64,000 bases of DNA, taken from the NCBI GenBank assembly GCA_023055425.1, contig JALGPY010000004.1, forward strand, positions 59,233,718 through 59,297,717. Direction: 5' to 3'. Both the position numbers and the translations under genes were made by a program. Below are positions 11,347 through 23,519 of this stretch, in pieces. The notes beneath the pieces are model-generated. The model was not told the origin of the DNA. It did not search any database and worked only from the letters and a program-made list of their open reading frames with translations. This stretch comes from Linanthus parryae. Its lineage: Eukaryota; Streptophyta; Magnoliopsida; Ericales; Polemoniaceae. Positions within the stretch are counted from its first letter, which is position 1; each line of letters begins with the position of its first letter.

Positions 11347-12870
11347 TGAAAGTTTGTAATGTAGACTAAATATAGGACCAAAATACTCTAGAAGGGGGGT
11401 TGAATAGAGTATGGGAAATTTTTGCTAAAACACAGATTTTAAAAAAATGATGCAAGTAAAAGACAGAAATCTCAAGGCCATGAGATTTTGTAAGAAACTT
11501 CCTAAGTATAAAAGAAAGCTTTAAGGCGTTGAACTAGGACAAGTTCAAAATAGTTTGTAACCCTAGTTTGATTTAGATCACTTGCAAGAGTAAATAGCTA
11601 AACTATAAAGTAAAGAACACTGGGAAATTTACAGGTTCAGTCCCAATGGACCTAATCTCTGCCTGAGGGATCTAATCCCAACAGGATTGGGCAAAAACTT
11701 CTTATTACTCACACAGAATTAGCCCTAGATCTTCATGCTTAAGTGAACTCCCTTACACCTATACAACTTGTGGTTCCAAATCTATCTAGTATCAGCTACT
11801 AATTGTTGAGCTTCTAAAAACCTCTTGTTGTTCACTTGAACAACTAACCACTAGGTTTTGTGAGGTATAAGATATATCAAAACTAAGCAGATTAAGGTAC
11901 AAAATAGAAGAACACATGAAAAGAATCAGCCAAGAGAGCCTGGATGTGTTCTTCAGGAAAACCGGAATGATTGATCTTCTGAAAGCACTGATTGAAGCTT
12001 GAAGTTTTGAGGATTGATGGTCTGATCTTCCACGAATGTATCTCTCCTTCTTTTCCACTTGATTTTTGTTCTCTGTAAGCTTCTTCTTTCTTTCAAATTC
12101 AAACCAGTCTTTTATCTACTTCCAGCAACTGAATGAGAGATTTTAGGATCTCTGTTCTGCAAATCCTCATCTTTTTTAACTACAATTCAAAACATCTCTC
12201 AGTAGATATCCGTTGGAGTTTTTTGTGATAGGATTGCACGTTTGAAATACCTTCAACAATATGAAGCACAGCAACAAACAAAATCCAAATATATAACAGG
12301 ACTAAGTGTGTTTGGATATTCAGTTTTTGTATAAAACTGAATCAAATTAATAAGCCATTAACCTGATTACCAATTAATCCTATAAACCAACACAAACCAG
12401 TTTAAGACTTGTAAAATTCATTAAAAAATCATAATAACAATGATCAAATCCTGCAAGAAAAAATCAAGTTAGATCTGTGAAAACTGTTGACAGCTCAAGG
12501 CACATCTCAAGGCCTTGGAGCTCTAAACATTCTTCACAGTTTTTCAACTGTAACAACGTAGTTCTTTGATTCAATCTAGTTATGATATCTGCAATATGTT
12601 AGACATATGAAGAATAGATAACTAGAATATTTTCAACAAATATCTGATCTAAAACATCGGATTGAACACCTGCAACACAAGATTGTCATATCACATTTCA
12701 TAAGAAAGCAGTTGTCAAGGCTTTGAGGCTTTGATCAATATCTCAAGACCTTGGAGCCTTTAAGACTTAGAAAAACTTTGTCTTTCATCACTCTAAAGGA
12801 TTACTTCCAAAAACACACTTAGAAGTCTTGAATCAACACACTTGGCATTTGATAACTCGACACCCAATCA
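11347..12870 (-). repeat. 5' LTR of element A
   Basis: The 3' edge is certain (TTTCA next to the primer-binding site at 11346). The 5' edge is either the CA at 12847 or that at 12870; the 3' LTR that would settle it is missing. It contains many CAAGGCCTTG-type palindromes (for example 12507-12518) and the inverted repeat with a G-tract at 11383-11412. The gag start lies close to it, so the LTR would supply promoter and leader. Confidence 0.7.
11383..11412. repeat. Inverted repeat with G-tract in LTR of A
   Basis: ATACTCTA and TAGAGTAT arms enclose a loop with six G. The same structure is at 35686-35715 and 44283-44316 in element C and, degenerate, at about 26437-26470 in B. Confidence 0.8.
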
Positions 12871-13408
12871 CTTTTTTTTTTTAATTCATTTTTTTATGAA
12901 GAATATATTTTTTGTCAAAAGTTTCTAATTTTGTGAACGACCGTGTCTAATTAACTCAAAATGAAATAAAATAAAGTATTATCTTAAAATTCGCACTCAA
13001 AGGTATGGAATAGTCTCAGGGTTTTCTAAGTCAAAACGTCGTTACTTTTTCGTCAACAAGTAATATAACCAAGTTAGGGAACAAGGATACACATCCCGCG
13101 ACAACGACAAATCATTTTGAAATGGCAACTAAGCATGTTCATAGGATAACTAACATATAAATAAGCAAGTAGATTCCGCATGGAACACATACCAATTAGA
13201 AATTAATAGTTAATCAACAAGTACGGTATGAATCGAGTTTAACTATACGTAAGTACCCAAATTCCCCGATGGCTTGTTTACTTCATTATTATCAAATTGG
13301 GTTATCCTAATCAATTTTAAAAATCTAAAAACGTGTTATCTTTCTTATTATCTACTAATGGAAATCAAAAAGTCACTTTAATCGGAGAAGCGATGCTCTG
13401 ATACCAGC
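12871..13408 (-). other. Leader of element F with primer-binding site
   Basis: The minus strand reads TGGTATCAGAGCAT at 13406-13393, matching initiator tRNA-Met. The rest is AT-rich without an ORF. Confidence 0.6.
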
Positions 13409-16400
13409 TGAAACAACCCGGGATCTCGGTTCAGGTTAAAGAGACAATCGATAATCAAAAGTAGAAAATTAAATATTAAGATTACATTTCATCTAATAAA
13501 TACAACAATCGTGAGAAGATAAGTTTATAAATGTAGTGTTATTGAAATAAGCTATGTGATCTACTAAGTGATCTAATCTAAGCTAAATGTCTTTGTATGG
13601 ATCCGCGTTCCCATCCCCCACCTTGATTGGTGACTTGCGGTTTTAAAATGGCAAAAGCCGACGCAATTTTGAATAAAATGATCAGTAAAAGTTGAGTAAG
13701 TACACACTACGACATGTAAAGCATCGAGTCGCATGAAAGCATGAGTTGATACAAATCAGAAGATTTAGAACAGTAAAACAAACAGGTTGGGGAATTTGGA
13801 ACAACTGATAGTAACCGAGTAAGATAACCTCTCAATTTATGAACCTTGAGAAACCACGAGTATTCGGTAATATATCCACAGTTAACAAGTCCATTTAAGT
13901 TAATAACGATATTAGTTCATGAGTAGCCAAAGATTTTCAAATCATTTCAATCGATTAGGGCATATCCAGAGCCACAAAACAACATCAATAGAGTAGTCAA
14001 ACTTTCTTTCAAGTTCAATTTAAATGTTAAGTTTAGCAGAGGCATGTCTAGAGCCACCAGCGGATCGATGTACACAAAGGATCATGAAATAATCACAAAG
14101 GGTTCCTTATAGGGTCTATCAAACCCTATATCACCCGAGCGTTAAGGTCTTAAGTTGCGACACCCCTATATTGTAGTGACCCTTACAAGTATAAGTAGCA
14201 CTCCATAGCTCTACAAACCCCTTGTCCTCAATATCTTGGTACATTTTGGCTAATTGGGGGGCCGATTTGTGAGAATTTAAGTTCTATCCAATAAAAAGAT
14301 GCATTCTTCGATGGTCGTAGCCATTAGTAACAGGAGGATTGCTTGGCGCCTCCGGCCGGAGCCATGATAAACATAACTTTGTACATCGTCCTAAGTCTAA
14401 AATAGGTATTTTATTTCTTCTGCTTCACATAACCAAATCGGCTTAAAATGTTTCACTAGTCCTTTCCAAGAGTTTTAAAAGGATATCAATAAAATACTAC
14501 AAAAAAATTTTCGAGTTTAATCATGCATTCTCATACTTTTTCATATAACAAGCAATCATTTGAAACATCACAAACATAAGCACATTTTGATATGAAAAGG
14601 CCGTACATACTTACTCACCTCTGATCCATGAAAGGTGCAAAGCAAAGCAAGCACGCGTACAACGCTCGTCGCATATTGGATCCGAGTCTCACAGTACATG
14701 CATCAACACAAATACGCACATCTACTTCGAATGATCCCTAATCACGGCTGGATATAAACAAGAAAAGTATAAAACCTATGAGCATATATCCTCTATATGA
14801 GTTTGTATGCAAGAATGCAATGAAATGGGGTTAACGCAAGCTAATGACCAAAACGCCCCTGATACTCCAAAGTTGTCCATTCCTGTCTTTGACTCTTCAT
14901 GGACCCCAAGTTATACTCATATTGGCCCAAAAACATGCAAGAGTTACTCATAACTCTCCCATATGAACTTAGCAACGAAATCTATAACTTTCAATAAATT
15001 GCACTTAGGCCCCTGAAGTTTGGTAAAATTGAAAAAAGGCTCCTACTGTTGATTTGGCAAACCCTAGCCAAGAATGACTTACGAGTACTCCAAATAACCA
15101 TACAATACATACTGACAAACTCCAAGTTACTAACCTGATCTTAATTTAAAGCTTAAGTGAAATTACTATTTTGCCCCTCCTATCTAGATCAGTCAAACTA
15201 GGGTTTTCGAATAGTCAATACTTGATCAAACTTGATATTTAGACTGAGAATATGAATATGAACAAGTTTTGTGGAGAACGCTATGGCCAAAAATGTCACT
15301 CAAATGGTCAATACCGAATATCAAAGATAGCGAAAAGTCGTTTCAATTAGACAACTCCGCGACTGATTTTTGATCCGTTGGGAAGGACTTTTGAGAGACC
15401 GGGAATACAGTTTTGAAGATGATTGTGATTTCAGAACATTTTTGAACTCATAAAATCTCCAAGTATTCAAAAATATATCGATAGTCAAAGTTGGACAAAA
15501 ATACCGATCCAACACTAAGGAAAATTCACGAAAGTTTCATGAGTTCAAATTAGCAACTTCAGGCTCGTTTTGTGAGCAATCTGTTACAAATTCGAACATG
15601 ACCCGGGGACGATGATTCTAAATATTTTGCAATAGCTACACATTGGAGAAAGAAACAAAATATTTTTCATCAAGAATTGAGGGAGTTATGATCGTTTGAA
15701 AATGAGTGTTTCAATCTAAACTCCTACACATAGAAAAAAAGCTGCTACAAACAACCTCAAGAACAAGATTTGCAGCAACTTCAACTGGATTTTTAGGTGG
15801 TTTAGAGACCGAATTTAAAAAAAATCTTAAAAACCAAAGTTGTAGCCAATCGTATGAGGTTTCCAGAAGGTCTAAAACAACACAAAACGGATTAAAAAAC
15901 GAGGGAGATACAATCATTTGAACACGGGTAGGTTTCGTTCTGGGAAAACAAACAAAATGGCGAGATATGATATGAAACTCGATTATAAATAGATTCTGGG
16001 CATGATTTGATGCTTCCAATGCATTCTAGATGTACTAGGGATGATTTTGATGTAAGAACCAATGAAAATAGTGAAGGAATGAGAGAGATACCTTGTGGCA
16101 TTTCTCTTCGGCGTCCATGGAGTTCGTCGGCGACATGTCGCCCGATTTTCGGCTCTTCAAAGAGTTCCCATCAGGTTTTGGGTTGGGTACGGTGTTCTAC
16201 GACTTCCACAGGTCATGGTTTCACCTTCAATCGGGGGGAAACGACCAAGAACAAATAGAATGACGCCGCTTGGTGGCCGGCGGCCATTCCCGTGGGGTTC
16301 TTCAACAATGAATCCGGTGATGTTGATTTGCTTCGAATCAGCGCACAAATTTGGTACCTACGGATTCACCTTGATCTCAGGAACAAGGATATGGGTGTTA

Positions 16401-16924
16401 ATTGCAGTGAAATGCAGAGGATAAGGAGAAATTGCGAGATTACCGAGCTGGGGTTCTTGCACTCATACCCTATTTCCTCTTTTAGTTCTTGCCCGATCCT
16501 GAAATTGATTGAGGCCTTGTGCTCTCCATCACGTAGAGATTCTCCACCTACAGCATCTCGGCAAGAGGTGGGGCAGAGGTGGTCTTGGTGGTGGTCTATG
16601 GTGCATATTAATGAAGAAGGTGAAGTCTCTCTCTCTCTCTCTTGGTGGTGGTCTATGGTGCTGGTTTAACGGGGTTAAAGTGTAGTTTTATTCAAACTTT
16701 GGGGAGCTAAATAGAATTACACAACTACTAATTTTCAGAGAATTACGCAACCACCCCGAACATTTATAGTGCCTCAAAATCATTCTATCAACTTCCAAAT
16801 ATTGCTAATACTCCAAAATTCAAACTTTAAAGCCGTGACAAACTATTTACAAATTCTCCCCCAAAGTCTTGATATTGCACTTAGAATTCTCTCGGGAATT
16901 AGGGGTGTTTAAAATTATGTTGCA
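13409..16924 (-). repeat. Long LTR of element F
   Basis: About 3.5 kb between TG at 13409 and CA at 16924. The near edge is firm because of the primer-binding site. The far edge is inferred from where element B sequence begins (16925-16930). The several short ORFs inside (15700-16670) have no recognisable domain and overlap on both strands. A CT microsatellite lies near 16627-16641, flanked by two copies of a TGGTGGTGGTCTATGGTGC segment. Confidence 0.5.
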
Positions 16925-17579
16925 CCTTACTTTTGTCACCAAGTGTGATTGTTCCTTCTGACTGTTCTTTAAGCTCAGTCAATAAAGATTTTTTTCCACT
17001 CATGTGTCTCGAACATCCACTATCCAAAATCGATTTCTTATCTTTCAAAGCTATGGTGACATCATGCAAAATTCAATCAATGCAATAACAGGCTATTAGA
17101 CCAAGTGTAAAATTTGGATTCATACTCAGAATTAACCATGTTAGGTGGTCTAATTCATTTTGGAACCCAAATATGTTTCACTTGTCACTTAAGCTGACAA
17201 GGATAGATGTTCCTCGTTGTATAAGGTTCTGTCCTTCTAAAGGGGCAAGTTAATTTCACATGTCCAATTTTACCACAATAATGATAGTTTGGAGAATGTC
17301 TGCTTCCTGATTTCACAAATGTGGTTTGGTTTCTTTTTAGAAAATTTGGATACAACCAATTCCACTGTTGTATACAGAATGCATACTTCCTCCAAGCATA
17401 AGACTTACAAATGTGGTTTGGTTTCTTTGTAGAAAAACCAAATCAAAGTTTTCCTTTGCTTGCTCATGAACTTTTACTTTCAAGGAATCAATCTCATTCC
17501 TGTAACGTTCCTCATTCAAAAACATGCTTTTGAGGATTTCAGGGAATACATCAGATGGACTAGATAAAAGATTTTTTAC
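16925..17579 (-). pseudogene. gag: Element B left half: gag end and start of protease
   Basis: The sequence parallels element A from the protease (minus strand of about 9290) back into gag. It contains a CCHC knuckle near 17265 in which the first Cys is Tyr (YHYCGKIGHVKLTC), followed by degraded coiled-coil-like gag. It is cut on the left by element F and on the right at 17579/17584 by element G. It continues at 25139 without loss apart from the CATAT duplication. Confidence 0.75.
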
Positions 17580-17584
17580 CATAT
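17580..17584. repeat. Target-site duplication of element G, left
   Basis: CATAT directly before the TG of the left LTR remnant; the same five bases follow the right LTR at 25139-25143. Confidence 0.9.
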
Positions 17585-18087
17585 TGACGCGAATTCTGAA
17601 CGTGCTTAAACGCAAGTATACGGTCAAGTTGTATGTTGAGTAAGAACCCAAGGGAATTAGTCGATTAATAGTCAATACTGAATGAATGTTATGATACCTA
17701 GGTAATTGTAAGAAGTGTTTGATTTCGAAACTTCATCTCCCACAAACAAGCGACTTAAATCAAAACACATGCTAATCTAACTATTTTTTATTGTTTTTCA
17801 ATTAAAAAAAAGAATAACTGTAGTGTGATACGATTATGGAGAAGAACTAAGCAATTAATGGTCCCTATGTTTTTTTAACAATTTCCGGATTATGCTTGAA
17901 ACACCCTACCAATGTTTTAGTTACATCGGGTAACACTCATCGTGATATTCTCTCGATCTCACACGAATTTGCGTAATTGGCTGACTATGGGTCCTTTCGG
18001 TCCACCGTCGTCCACCTTTATGTTCTAGCTGGCTCAATAGGCTCGCTCACCGGGTCCTGTCGGCCCACCGTTTTCATTAAGTCTACC
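17585..18087 (-). repeat. 3' LTR remnant of element G
   Basis: It matches about the first 515 bp (plus-strand order) of the 5' LTR at 23520-24034, up to a shared CCACCGTTTTCA. It then jumps straight to the integrase C-terminus. About 1.1 kb of LTR plus the polypurine tract were deleted. Confidence 0.85.
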
Positions 18088-18096
18088 TCATGAAGA

Positions 18097-19460
18097 TCAC
18101 GTCTCATCAAAGTAGATAGAATCCACTTTGGCCGGTTTTGGCGCAGATTCCAGGTACGGTTTCATTCGTCTCACATTGACTCGGAAACACTCCTTTGTAT
18201 GATGATCCTCTAACTCAACCGCACCCCACGGATATATCTGGTGGATCCGGAACGGACCGGACCATCTACATCGAAGTTTTCCTGGAAAGAGCTTCATGCG
18301 AGAGTTGAATAGCAAAAATAGTTGTGCCACACGGAGTTCTTTCTGCTTGAGACGGCTATCTTGCCATCTCTTGGTCTTTTCCTTGTAAAGCTTGGAGCTG
18401 TCATAGGCCTGAAGTCTCCATTCTTCAAGCTCAAGCAGTTTCATCTTTCGTGCTTGCCCCGCTAACTCGGGGTCCACGTTCAACCGCTTGATAGCCCAAT
18501 ACACCTTGTGTTCTAACTCAACAGGGAGATGGCACGCCTTACCGTAGACTAGTTGAAATGAGAACATATTCAACAATGTTTTCCATGCAGTACGGTATGC
18601 CCACAATGCATAATCAATCTTCACAGACCAATGTCCATTAGTTTGGGTGTGATAAGGTAGAAAAACCTTATGGATAGAAACCCATATGACTTCAAAACTC
18701 TGGAAAATACTCGGTTTATGAAGTGTGACCCTTCATTGCTCACCATTTCCCTTGGTGTGCCAAACCGAGTGAAAATGTGTTTCTTCAAAAACTTCTCTAC
18801 TGTAGCTGCATCATTCTTGGGACAAGCAATTTCTTCTACCCACTTTGTCACATAATCAACCACGAGTCGGATGTAGAGATTACCATACAAAGTTGTATAT
18901 GCCCCATACATCAAACGGCTCCTTCTAAAGCCATTCAGACATTGGCATCTCATCTCAATTGGAGATGTTACCTGATCTATGGCAGCTATCATAACCTGCA
19001 ACCCAGTCATGGCAATCTATAAAAATAGTTGGCCAGAAAAAACCAGATAGTAATACCTTCATGGCGGTGCGCGGACCGCTGAAATGACCTCCACTAAGCG
19101 CGGCATGACATTGCTTGATCACATCATAAACTCATACGTAGGTACACATTTTCTGATGATATTATCGGCCCCCACCTTGAATAAATATTTATCCTCCCAA
19201 AAGTACTATCTCACCTCATATAAGAACCTCTTCCTCTGTTGCACCGTCCACTCCTTAGGGATCTCCCCATTGGTTAGATAGTTGACAATCGCCCAATACC
19301 ATGGCCCAGTATCCCCCAAAGACATCAAACTATGATCGGGAAAGTTCTCTTGAATAGGAACTTTCTCTTCCACGCCATTCTCAAGTCTTGAGAGGTGGCC
19401 TGCTACCACATTCTCAACACCCTTCTTATCGCGGATCTCTACATCAAATTCTTGCATCAA
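18097..19460 (-). pseudogene. pol: Integrase region of element G pol
   Basis: Integrase joins element cDNA to host DNA. Visible parts: the linker after RNase H (19460-19206, VVAGHLSRLE), and the core with VVDYVTKWVEEIACPKNDA. The second catalytic Asp of the usual SDEGSHF reads SNEGSHF. The core then jumps from YHTQTNG (about 18640) to HWSVKID, so the segment that normally holds the catalytic Glu is missing. The C-terminal part (18624-18097) keeps ALWAYRTAWKT and WSGPFRI. The stop is at 18097-18099. The frame is broken near 18620 and between 19010 and 19206. Catalytically dead. Confidence 0.85.
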
Positions 19461-19500
19461 AAGGACCTAGTGCAACAATCTCGGTTTGGCGTCCTTCTTA

Positions 19501-21051
19501 TCAAGCAAATAATTCAGAGTGATTTGTAAAAATTACCAACTTCGATCCAACAAGATAAGGTCGAAATTTATCAAGAGCAAAAATCACAGCCAACAACTCC
19601 TTCTCAGTAGTGCCATAATTCAGTTGAGCAACATTAACAACTCTACTTGCATAGTAGATAATATGGCATACCTTTTGTTTCCGCTGCCCCAACACTGCTC
19701 CAATGGCGAAATCACTAGCATCACACATGAGCTCAAATGGCAAACTCCAATACGGAGTTGTAATGATCGGGGCTGAGGTGAGCTGTTCGTTCAAAAAGTC
19801 GAAGTCTTTCTTGCATGGTTCATCAAACACAAATGGTACATCTTTCCCAAGCAATTCACACATGGACTTGCAAATCTTTGAGAAGTTTTTGATAAATCTG
19901 CGATAGAAACCTTCATGTCCCAAGAATCTTCTGACCCCTTTCACTGAAGTCGGATAAGGGAGTTGCTTTATTGTCTCTACCTTTGCTTGATCAACTTCCA
20001 AACCCTTGCGCGAAATTTTGTGTCCAAGAACAATCCTCTTAGTGACCATGAAGTGGCATTTCTCCCAATTCAACACAAGATTGGTTTCTTCACAACGAGC
20101 CAAAACATAGCCAAGATGATGTAGACATTCCTCAAAACTATCACCAAATAGGGAGAAATCATCCATGAAGACCTCCGAGTTCTTCTTAATCATATGTGAG
20201 AAAATAGCCATCATACACCGCTGAAAAGTAGCTAGTGCATTACATAGTCTAAATGGCAAGCGGCGGAATGCAAAAGTGCCATAGGGACATGTAAAGGTGG
20301 TCTTCTCCTGGTCCTCTGGAGCAATGGCTATCTGATTGTAGCCTGAATATGCACCCAAAAAGCAGTAGAACTCATGGTGGGCTAACCTGTCAAGCATCTG
20401 ATCAATAAATGGTAAGGGAAAGTGATCCTTGAGTGTGTCTTCATTAAGCTTCCTGTAATCCATGCACACACGCCAACGAGTAATTGTCCGTTGAGCAATC
20501 TTCTCATGCTTGTCGTTCTCCACAACAGTCATCCCTCCTTTCTTAGGCAAACAATGGACCTGGCTAGTCCAAGTGCTGTCTAAGATAGGGAATATAATGC
20601 CGGCCTCTAGCCACTTCATGATCTCTTTTCGCACCACCTCTTTCATGTAAGGATTCAACATCTGTTGTGCCTGGATCACTGGTTTCTTGCCTTTTTCCAC
20701 CCTGATCTTGTAATGGCAATACGCGGGGCTAATCCCTTTAATATCGACAATTGTCCATCCAATTGCTGCTTTATGCTTCCTTAGTACATCCAACAACTGC
20801 TCCTCCTGTGCCTGGGATAAAACAGAAGAAAAGGTTACGGGCAACGTGTTATCAATAGCAAGAATTGCATACATGAGATGGCTCGGCAATGGCTTCAACT
20901 CAAGCATGGGTGGTGACTTGAGTGAAGGAACAAGGGCTAACTTTTTCTCCCCTTTTTCATATAAATCCACCTTGTTCCAGCTGCTCATGTGGCACACATC
21001 CAAGATGGAACTCTGATATTCATTCTTGTACATGCCATCTTTTTCTCCCAC
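19501..21051 (-). pseudogene. pol: Reverse transcriptase-RNase H of element G
   Basis: The longest open frame in the window (516 codons). In order: a leader rich in charged residues, RT fingers (WRVCMDYRKLNEDTLKDHFPLPFIDQML), palm (YSGYNQIAIAPEDQEKTTFTCPYGTFAFRRLPF), and the catalytic box VFMDDFSLFG, the FMDD form usual for Athila/Tat. RNase H begins at FELMCDASDFAIGAVLGQ and keeps TEKELLAV; the later TNHSELFA replaces the usual TDHAAL. The frame ends shortly after that, so RNase H is truncated relative to the full polyprotein. RT residues look intact, but the surrounding gag, protease and integrase are broken. Confidence 0.85.
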
Positions 21052-21059
21052 ATCAATTC

Positions 21060-21718
21060 AGCTTCCTCATCTCCCATATCATCATCAAAAACCTCTATGC
21101 CAGAGCAATCTTCATAATTATAACAAGAAGGCATTTTCATTGGCTTAAACACATCAAAGACATCTTTATAATCATTAATCTGCAAAGAGAGTTTCCCACT
21201 TTCACATGGGTAATAGCCTCTCCTGTAGCTAGGAATGCTCTTCCAAGAATCAGAGGTACTGGACCAACCTCCATGTCTAGTATGACGAAATCAGCAGGAA
21301 AGATGAGAGTGCCAACTTTAACCTAAATATCCTCGATTACCCCATATTATCTACGAATAGACCTATCTGCCATCTGCAAGGTAACTCGGGTGGGACGAGG
21401 CTCCCCCACACCTAGTTTCCTGAATACGGACAAGGGCATGAAATTGATGATTGCCCCCAAATCACATAGAGCAGTCATGGTGAGAGAATCTCCAAGAGTA
21501 ACCCGTATCACAAAGCTCCCAGGGTCTTTCTTTTTCTAGGGTAGTCCATTCCTGACGCATGCAGAAGTTTCAGCTGTCAAGTTAACCTGTACAAAACCAA
21601 TCATGTGCCTCTTTCCCGAAATAATATCTTTGAGGAACTTGGCGTATATAGGCATCATGGATATGGATTCAGCAAAAGGAATGTTAATATCAACTTTCTT
21701 GAATATATCGAGAAATCT
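21060..21718 (-). pseudogene. pol: Protease region of element G
   Basis: The protein reads CDLGAIINFMPLSVF near 21430-21480, the Athila/Tat form of the aspartic protease site, followed by [12 protein letters not shown] near 21220. An in-frame stop interrupts it near 21540 and others near 21345. It cleaves the polyprotein in an intact element; here it is broken. Confidence 0.7.
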
Positions 21719-23288
21719 CTAAAAATCTTTAGAATCATCCCTCTTTCGCGTTCTCAAAGGATATGGAACTGCCTTAGAAACAATAGTAGTATGAAAACGT
21801 ACCTCATCCTCGTCTTTTGCCGCCTCCTCATCCGTCGCGCCCTTGGATTGGCGGATCACGACATTAGTATCCCTATCAAAAATCTCATGCTCTTTATCCT
21901 TAGAAGCATCGGCTCTAGCATGTGTGGGATATGGCGGATCTTTCAATGCAACTCCGCTTCGAGTAGTGATCGCATTGACTTGACGAGGATTCTCTTCAGT
22001 GTTGGAAGGCAATGAACCTGGAGCTCTCGAAGATAGTTGAGTAGCAATTTGCCCAACCTGAACCTCAAGTGAACGAATTGAAGTCTTCGTAGCCTGTTAA
22101 TCAGAAGACACAGCAGTGACTTCTCGCCATATTGTTCATCTTTTTGTTATGGTGTTCACGTTGTTGCTCAATTGTGCCAACGCTTTAGTCAATTCTGAAA
22201 TCTCCGGGTTCGGTGCAACAACAGCTGCTGGTGGGGCCCGTGAAACTTGTGGCCTATGTTGGAACCTCGGTGCATATGATGCTCTAGACTGATCTCCATA
22301 CCTGAAGCCTGGATGATCACTTGTGTCTGGTCTATACTTCTGTTGATTCCAATTTTTCCGTTGTCCTTGTGCCCCCACATAGTTCACATCCTCGCTTGCT
22401 ATCTGGGTCAAGGCTGACTCATATTCTGGATCCTCTACGCTCTTAACTGTCTTCTTGTCTTGATAAATATGCTTGGCTAAGTCCGACACCATCTTGCTGA
22501 TTCCATTCTTCCACTCATCATCCTTAGATTCAGGCAATGCCGATAATCTTCTGGGGTCATAAAATTATGAATCCTGCTTAGCATGTTGCTTCATGAGAGC
22601 ATAAGCTCCTTCTTTGTCAACGGAGTATAGAAAATTTCCCATAGCTTCTCTGTTAACTAGCTCCTGATTATGACGTTCTAGACCATGGTAGAAGACTTGG
22701 AAAATTTTGTAGTCCCCGAAATCATGATTTGGGCACTTCCTGATCAAGTGCGTAAAACAATCCCATGCATCGACCACGGTTTCATCGGCCTGTTGCTGAA
22801 AGCCTAGAATATCACCCTGTAGCTCAATTACCGGCTGAGCTGGGTAAAACATGGCCATAAACTCATCCACACACTGATTCCATGTAGTGATCTAATCAGG
22901 TTCCCTTGACTCAAGCCACTTCTGAGATGCACCCTTCAGACAGTAGGGGAAAAGAATGAGCTTCAACACTTCTTGGGTCACTTTCTTGTACTTCACAGTC
23001 ATTATGTACGCGTTGAACCTCCCAATAAATTCATTGGGGTCTTCATCCCTGTTCCCATAGAACTGAAGCTGGTTGGTCATCGTTTGTTTCAGGCTTGAGA
23101 TTGAAGTGCTCGGCCTGTATCTCTGGCCCTACAATTGCGGGATTATGTCCATAGTTGGACGACTGAAAGTTGTCGACAAGAGCCTGCCCAAACTTGTTGT
23201 ACGGTGTCTGGGTGTTGCGATCATTAAGCTGCTTCGTCAGCTCTTCCAATCGCTCATTGAGTTGCGCGTTGGTTAATTGATCGCCCAT
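21719..23288 (-). pseudogene. gag: gag of element G
   Basis: The start is taken at the ATG at 23288 (MGDQLTNAQLNERL). The capsid-like domain includes FYGNRDEDPNEFIGRFNAYI, LFPYCLKGASQKWL and EFMAMFYPAQ. The C-terminal part is Gln/Pro-rich (22537-22136), and the NAITTRSGV motif near 21970 marks the gag-protease linker typical of Athila/Tat. Breaks: frameshift near 23075, stops at about 22890, 22563 and 22135. No zinc knuckle is seen. Confidence 0.75.
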
Positions 23289-23497
23289 GGTGCTCTGTTT
23301 CTGTCTTCTCCTTTGGTATTTGAGTAACTACTCTGGGTCTTCGAGTGGGGGCACAAGGTCAATAGGGATCCTGGGCATACACCAAATACCTAAAAAACAT
23401 AATCAAATACAAATGAGAAACTAATATAGCAACTAAAACAAAACAAAATAAAGTATCCTAAATTATTTTTTAATAAACTAAATAACCGTTTTAACTA

Positions 23498-23513
23498 CCC
23501 GGCAACGTCACCA
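23498..23513 (-). other. Primer-binding site of element G
   Basis: The minus strand reads TGGTGACGTTGCCGGG a few bases inside the LTR, close to the Athila/Tat site found in element E. Confidence 0.7.
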
Positions 23514-23519
23514 AAAACT

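Larger units (their letters stand above)
4126..12870 (-). mobile_element. Element A: Sirevirus/Maximus-like Ty1/copia, 3' end missing
   Basis: Order on the minus strand: 5' LTR (about 12870-11347), tRNA-iMet primer-binding site, gag, pol (protease, integrase, RT, RNase H, ending at 6215), then a third ORF (5792-4430). The third ORF after pol, the gag type (RPPLFCGENFMHWK) and the long LTR point to the Sirevirus/Maximus lineage. The 3' LTR is absent because element E interrupts at 4125/4126. All reading frames are broken. The 5' LTR abuts the leader of element F, so A probably inserted into F. Confidence 0.85.
12871..16924 (-). mobile_element. Element F: Tekay-like Ty3/gypsy, 5' LTR and leader only
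   Basis: A primer-binding site at 13393-13406 and an LTR edge starting TGAAACAACCCGGG (plus strand) mark the 5' end of a minus-strand element. The LTR edge with this primer site resembles plant chromoviruses of the Tekay/Del group. Only the leader (12871-13408) and the LTR are present. gag and pol would lie beyond element A, which interrupts the leader at about 12870. The right edge abuts the truncated protease region of element B. Confidence 0.55.

Noticed and set aside
15700..16670. Cluster of ORFs of 63-125 codons
   Set aside because: Overlap on both strands inside the long LTR of element F, no recognisable family, CT and GGT simple repeats inflate them.
19501..21051. Integrated pararetrovirus (Caulimoviridae) as source of the RT
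   Set aside because: FMDD box, integrase remnants, LTRs with target duplication and Athila-type primer site identify a gypsy element; no movement protein seen.
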